Positions 29,462 to 32,594 of a stretch of 32,594 nucleotides of DNA are shown piece by piece. Position 1 is the first letter of the stretch. Each line of letters opens with the position of its first letter. Made by a program: the position numbers and the translations under genes. The stretch comes from Acholeplasmataceae bacterium (GTDB lineage: Bacteria; Bacillota_I; Bacilli_A; Acholeplasmatales; Acholeplasmataceae), in contig DUQW01000003.1 of NCBI GenBank assembly GCA_012837585.1, positions 1 through 32,594 on the forward strand, read 5' to 3'. The notes under the pieces were generated by a model, which ran no database searches, was not told the DNA's origin, and was given only the letters and a program-made list of their open reading frames with translations.

Positions 29462-32092
29462 CTATACTTCATACCATGATTTACCACTAGCTAAACTAAC
29501 TGGTAAATCAACTAATAACTTAACTGCGTTAGTCATTAGTTTAGGTATCATATTATTCATAAGTTCAAGTTCATCTGAAGGTACTTCAAAGATTAATTCA
29601 TCATGAACTTGAAGTAAAATTTTAGATTTTAAATTATTATCTGTAATATATTTGTCGATATCTATCATCGCTTTTTTCAAAATATCAGCCGCACTACCTT
29701 GGATTGGTGCATTAAGAGCTAATCTTTCTCCAAATTTTCTAACCATATAAACTGGTGATTGAAGTTCCGGAAGATATCTTCTTCTATTAAAAATAGTTTC
29801 GACATATCCGTTATCTTGGCCATATTTGACAATATATGACATATACTTAGAAACGTCAGGATATATTTTTAAATAACTATTAATATACTTTTCGGCTTCT
29901 TGAACACTAATTCCTAAATCTTCTGATAGGCCCCAATCACTAATTCCATAAATGATTCCAAAATTAACTGCCTTAGCAGCTCTTCTTTCATTACTAGTGA
30001 TTTCTTGTTTATGAAAGATTTGTCTTGCTGTTTCAGTATGAATGTCAACACCTTTTTTAAATGTTTCAATTAGTTTTTCATCTTTTGAAATATGAGCTAA
30101 TACTCTTAATTCAATTTGTGAATAGTCTGCACTAATAAAAAAGTTATCAGCTTTGGAAGGAATAAACATCTTTCTAATTTTTCTACCTTCAACTGTACGA
30201 ATTGGAATATTTTGTAAGTTAGGTTCAATTGATGATAGCCTACCGGTTGCAGTTAATGCTTGTTGGTAGATAGTATGTACTTTATGATCTTTGGTAAGGG
30301 CGTCACTAATACCATTAATATAAGTTTGGAATAATTTTGAAACACTACGATATCTTAATATCTTATTAATAATAGGATGTTCATCTATTAATTTAATTAA
30401 AACATCTTGACTAGTTGAATATCCAGTTTTAGTTTTTTTACCGTGAGGAAGATTCATTTTTTCAAATAAAATATCTCCTAATTGTTTTGGACTATTTAAA
30501 TTAAATTCTTCATTAGCGTCTTTATAAATTGAATTAGTTAATTCTTCTAGTTCAAAAGATAATTCTTTTCTTTGATTTTCTAGTTCGTTAACATTAACTT
30601 TTATGCCTTCAAATTCCATCTTAGCTAAGATTAATGATAGTGGAATTTCTATTTCATTTAAAAGTTTTAATTGATTATATTCTCCTAGTTCTTTTAATGT
30701 TTGTTCTCTTAAAGTGTGAATTGCTTTTGCTTTACTTGCAATATGCTCTTCATAGATACTTGATGGTTCAGGTAATCTTTTTTTAGCACCTTTTAAGTAT
30801 ATTAATTCATCATATTTAACTAAGTCACATTCAAATGCTATTGCAATTCTTGCTAGTTCTTCTTTACCTAAGTTAGGATTAATTAAATATGATGCTAGTA
30901 ATAAGTCATAAGTAAATCCTCTTACGAAAATATCATAGTATCTTAATTTAACCGTAAATTCTTTAATATTAAATCCGTATTTAGGAATATCTTTATCTTC
31001 TAAGTATTCTTTTAATGAATTAGAAGATAAAACTAACTTAGGCGAGATAAAGTAAGAGTTTTTACCATCACTTAATCCCATACCCCAAATTTCGGCTTGA
31101 TGATAGTTTTCGATATTAAGTTCTAAATAAATAGCTAAGTTAGGTTTTAAGATTTTTTTAATCTCTAAATCATTATTTAACTTAACATATTTAGATTGTG
31201 GAATATCATCAACACTTACTTCTTGTCTAATTAAGTTTCTAGCAAGAGAGTGAAGTTCATATTTTTGATAAAAAGCAACTAGTTCGTTATAGTCACCTTC
31301 ACTGTATTTAATATCTTCAAGTCCAAATGGAATTGGAACGTATTTATCAATAGTTACTAATACTTTAGATTTTAATGCGACATCATGGTTTTCATTAATC
31401 CTACTTCCAACTGCTCCTTTAATATTTTCGCTATTAGCTAAAATATTTTCTAGTGTCGTAAATTCATTTAATAACTTAATCGCAGTTTTAGGTCCAACAC
31501 CAGGAACTCCAGGAATATTATCGCTTGGATCTCCCGTCAAAGCTTTAAAATCAATCATTTGTTCGCAATCAAGTTCAAACTCTTCTTTAATTGCTTCTGG
31601 TGAGTATATCGAAATATCTGACATTCCTTTTTTAATTAAATTAACCGTAACATTATTGCTAACTAATTGTAAAAGGTCACGATCTGATGAATAAACATCT
31701 ACCTTATAATTACTGTTTTCTCCAAGTCGAGCTAATGTACCAATAATATCATCAGCTTCATAGCCTGGCAAATTATAATAATGGAATCCAACCGTATCTA
31801 AGTATTCATATACTAGATCAAATTGTTGGGCTAATTCTTCAGGCATTTCTTTTCTACCTGCTTTATAATCTTCATACATTAAATGTCTTTTAGTTGGTCC
31901 TTTTGAGTCAAATGCAAACAAGATATGGTCAAAATCCATTTCTTTAATTTTATCAACCATATTAATAAAAGCGAAAAGAGCATTTGTGTAAATGCCGGTT
32001 GATGTTTGCATTAATTTAGCCCCCGGATACGCGGTTGCATAGTAGGCTCTAAATATAATTGAATTTCCGTCGACTAAAATTAATTTTTTCAT
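29462..32092 (-). CDS. polA: DNA polymerase I
   Basis: 876 aa; 5' nuclease domain LVDGNSIIFRAYYA, polymerase motifs DYSQIELRVLAHIS, RRAAKAVNFGIIYG, QVHDELIFEVP. Confidence 0.99.
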   Translation of the reverse strand: MKKLILVDGNSIIFRAYYATAYPGAKLMQTSTGIYTNALFAFINMVDKIKEMDFDHILFAFDSKGPTKRHLMYEDYKAGRKEMPEELAQQFDLVYEYLDTVGFHYYNLPGYEADDIIGTLARLGENSNYKVDVYSSDRDLLQLVSNNVTVNLIKKGMSDISIYSPEAIKEEFELDCEQMIDFKALTGDPSDNIPGVPGVGPKTAIKLLNEFTTLENILANSENIKGAVGSRINENHDVALKSKVLVTIDKYVPIPFGLEDIKYSEGDYNELVAFYQKYELHSLARNLIRQEVSVDDIPQSKYVKLNNDLEIKKILKPNLAIYLELNIENYHQAEIWGMGLSDGKNSYFISPKLVLSSNSLKEYLEDKDIPKYGFNIKEFTVKLRYYDIFVRGFTYDLLLASYLINPNLGKEELARIAIAFECDLVKYDELIYLKGAKKRLPEPSSIYEEHIASKAKAIHTLREQTLKELGEYNQLKLLNEIEIPLSLILAKMEFEGIKVNVNELENQRKELSFELEELTNSIYKDANEEFNLNSPKQLGDILFEKMNLPHGKKTKTGYSTSQDVLIKLIDEHPIINKILRYRSVSKLFQTYINGISDALTKDHKVHTIYQQALTATGRLSSIEPNLQNIPIRTVEGRKIRKMFIPSKADNFFISADYSQIELRVLAHISKDEKLIETFKKGVDIHTETARQIFHKQEITSNERRAAKAVNFGIIYGISDWGLSEDLGISVQEAEKYINSYLKIYPDVSKYMSYIVKYGQDNGYVETIFNRRRYLPELQSPVYMVRKFGERLALNAPIQGSAADILKKAMIDIDKYITDNNLKSKILLQVHDELIFEVPSDELELMNNMIPKLMTNAVKLLVDLPVSLASGKSWYEV

Positions 32093-32140
32093 ATTTTATC
32101 TTTCTCCTTACATATAATATAACATATTATAGAATCAACA

Positions 32141-32163
32141 TTTTCCACACTAAATGTGGATAA
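32141..32163. promoter_or_regulatory. inverted pair of DnaA-box-like sequences in the polA upstream region
   Basis: TTTTCCACA (plus, 32141-32149), 5-nt spacer, TTATCCACA (minus, 32155-32163); TATAAT -10 at 32126-32131 on the minus strand. Confidence 0.65.
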
Positions 32164-32190
32164 AAAAAGACTCAATTTTCATGAGTCTTT
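32162..32190 (-). terminator. intrinsic terminator overlapping the 3' end of the membrane-protein CDS
   Basis: minus strand AAAGACTCA-TGAAAAT-TGAGTCTTT plus T-run; the stop codon TGA lies in the loop. Confidence 0.85.
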
Positions 32191-32594
32191 ATTATCATCT
32201 TCAACTAAGAGTGGATCTTTGTATTCTCGTTCTTTATATCCAAAATCCCTAAATGTTTTAGTTGGTCTTCCAGATCCTAATGCAGCCTTATTACCACGTC
32301 TAAAGAAAAATAAGAAATAAGCCCCTAAAACAATCGCGATAAGAGTTGCAGCAACACTTAAATAAAAAACATAACTATATTTTTTTGCATTATGATAGTG
32401 CTTTGGATAAATTTCACAATTTATTAAATAATCATCTAACAATCTTGATTTATCTTTTAAGTTTTCCGATGTAATTCCTAATTCAGCCATTCCATTTTCT
32501 ACATTCTTACCAACCTTTAAATCTGTATCTTGAATATTATATAAAAATGGATATTCGTCAGTTTGAGTTAATATTTTTTGATTAACTTCATCAA
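32179..32594 (-). CDS. C-terminal part of a membrane protein of unknown function (5' end beyond the window)
   Basis: Reading frame stays open to the window edge (DEVNQKILTQTDEYPFLYNIQDTDLKVGKNVENGMAELGI...); one TM helix YVFYLSVAATLIAIVLGAYFLFFF then RRGNK and a charged tail. Confidence 0.7.
   Translation of the reverse strand, partial: DEVNQKILTQTDEYPFLYNIQDTDLKVGKNVENGMAELGITSENLKDKSRLLDDYLINCEIYPKHYHNAKKYSYVFYLSVAATLIAIVLGAYFLFFFRRGNKAALGSGRPTKTFRDFGYKEREYKDPLLVEDDNKDS

Overview
AT-rich (low-GC) bacterial chromosome segment, almost fully coding. Nearly all genes are on the minus strand; the one large plus-strand gene is a GH13 enzyme. Gene content and synteny (polA-mutM-coaE-dnaB-dnaI-thrS; rnr-smpB; nupNOPQ-like BMP/ABC operon; FMN-riboswitch ribU) suggest a Firmicute-derived lineage. 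An Acholeplasma-like Mollicute using the standard code is most likely (Trp is TGG; TGA serves as a stop at 32179-32181). This taxonomic call is inference. Most of the window is housekeeping. The most interesting locus is a tightly packed PAP2 phosphatase - serine-palmitoyltransferase-like AOS enzyme - SDR reductase operon (2900-5909). It looks like a candidate sphingolipid/ceramide entry pathway and lies directly downstream of a decayed patatin-like lipase (5924-6774). A genuine Kbl paralogue next to tdh elsewhere in the window gives an internal comparison. Other points worth checking: an inverted pair of DnaA-box-like sequences at the promoter of the polA-mutM-coaE-dnaB-dnaI operon, a cre-like operator upstream of an atypical GH13 protein, a 20-bp palindrome in the tdh-kbl promoter, a predicted leaderless rnr, an Mrp-type ATPase without the CxxC pair, and a possible attenuator-like leader before alaS. 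No CRISPR array, transposon, prophage, rRNA or tRNA was recognised.
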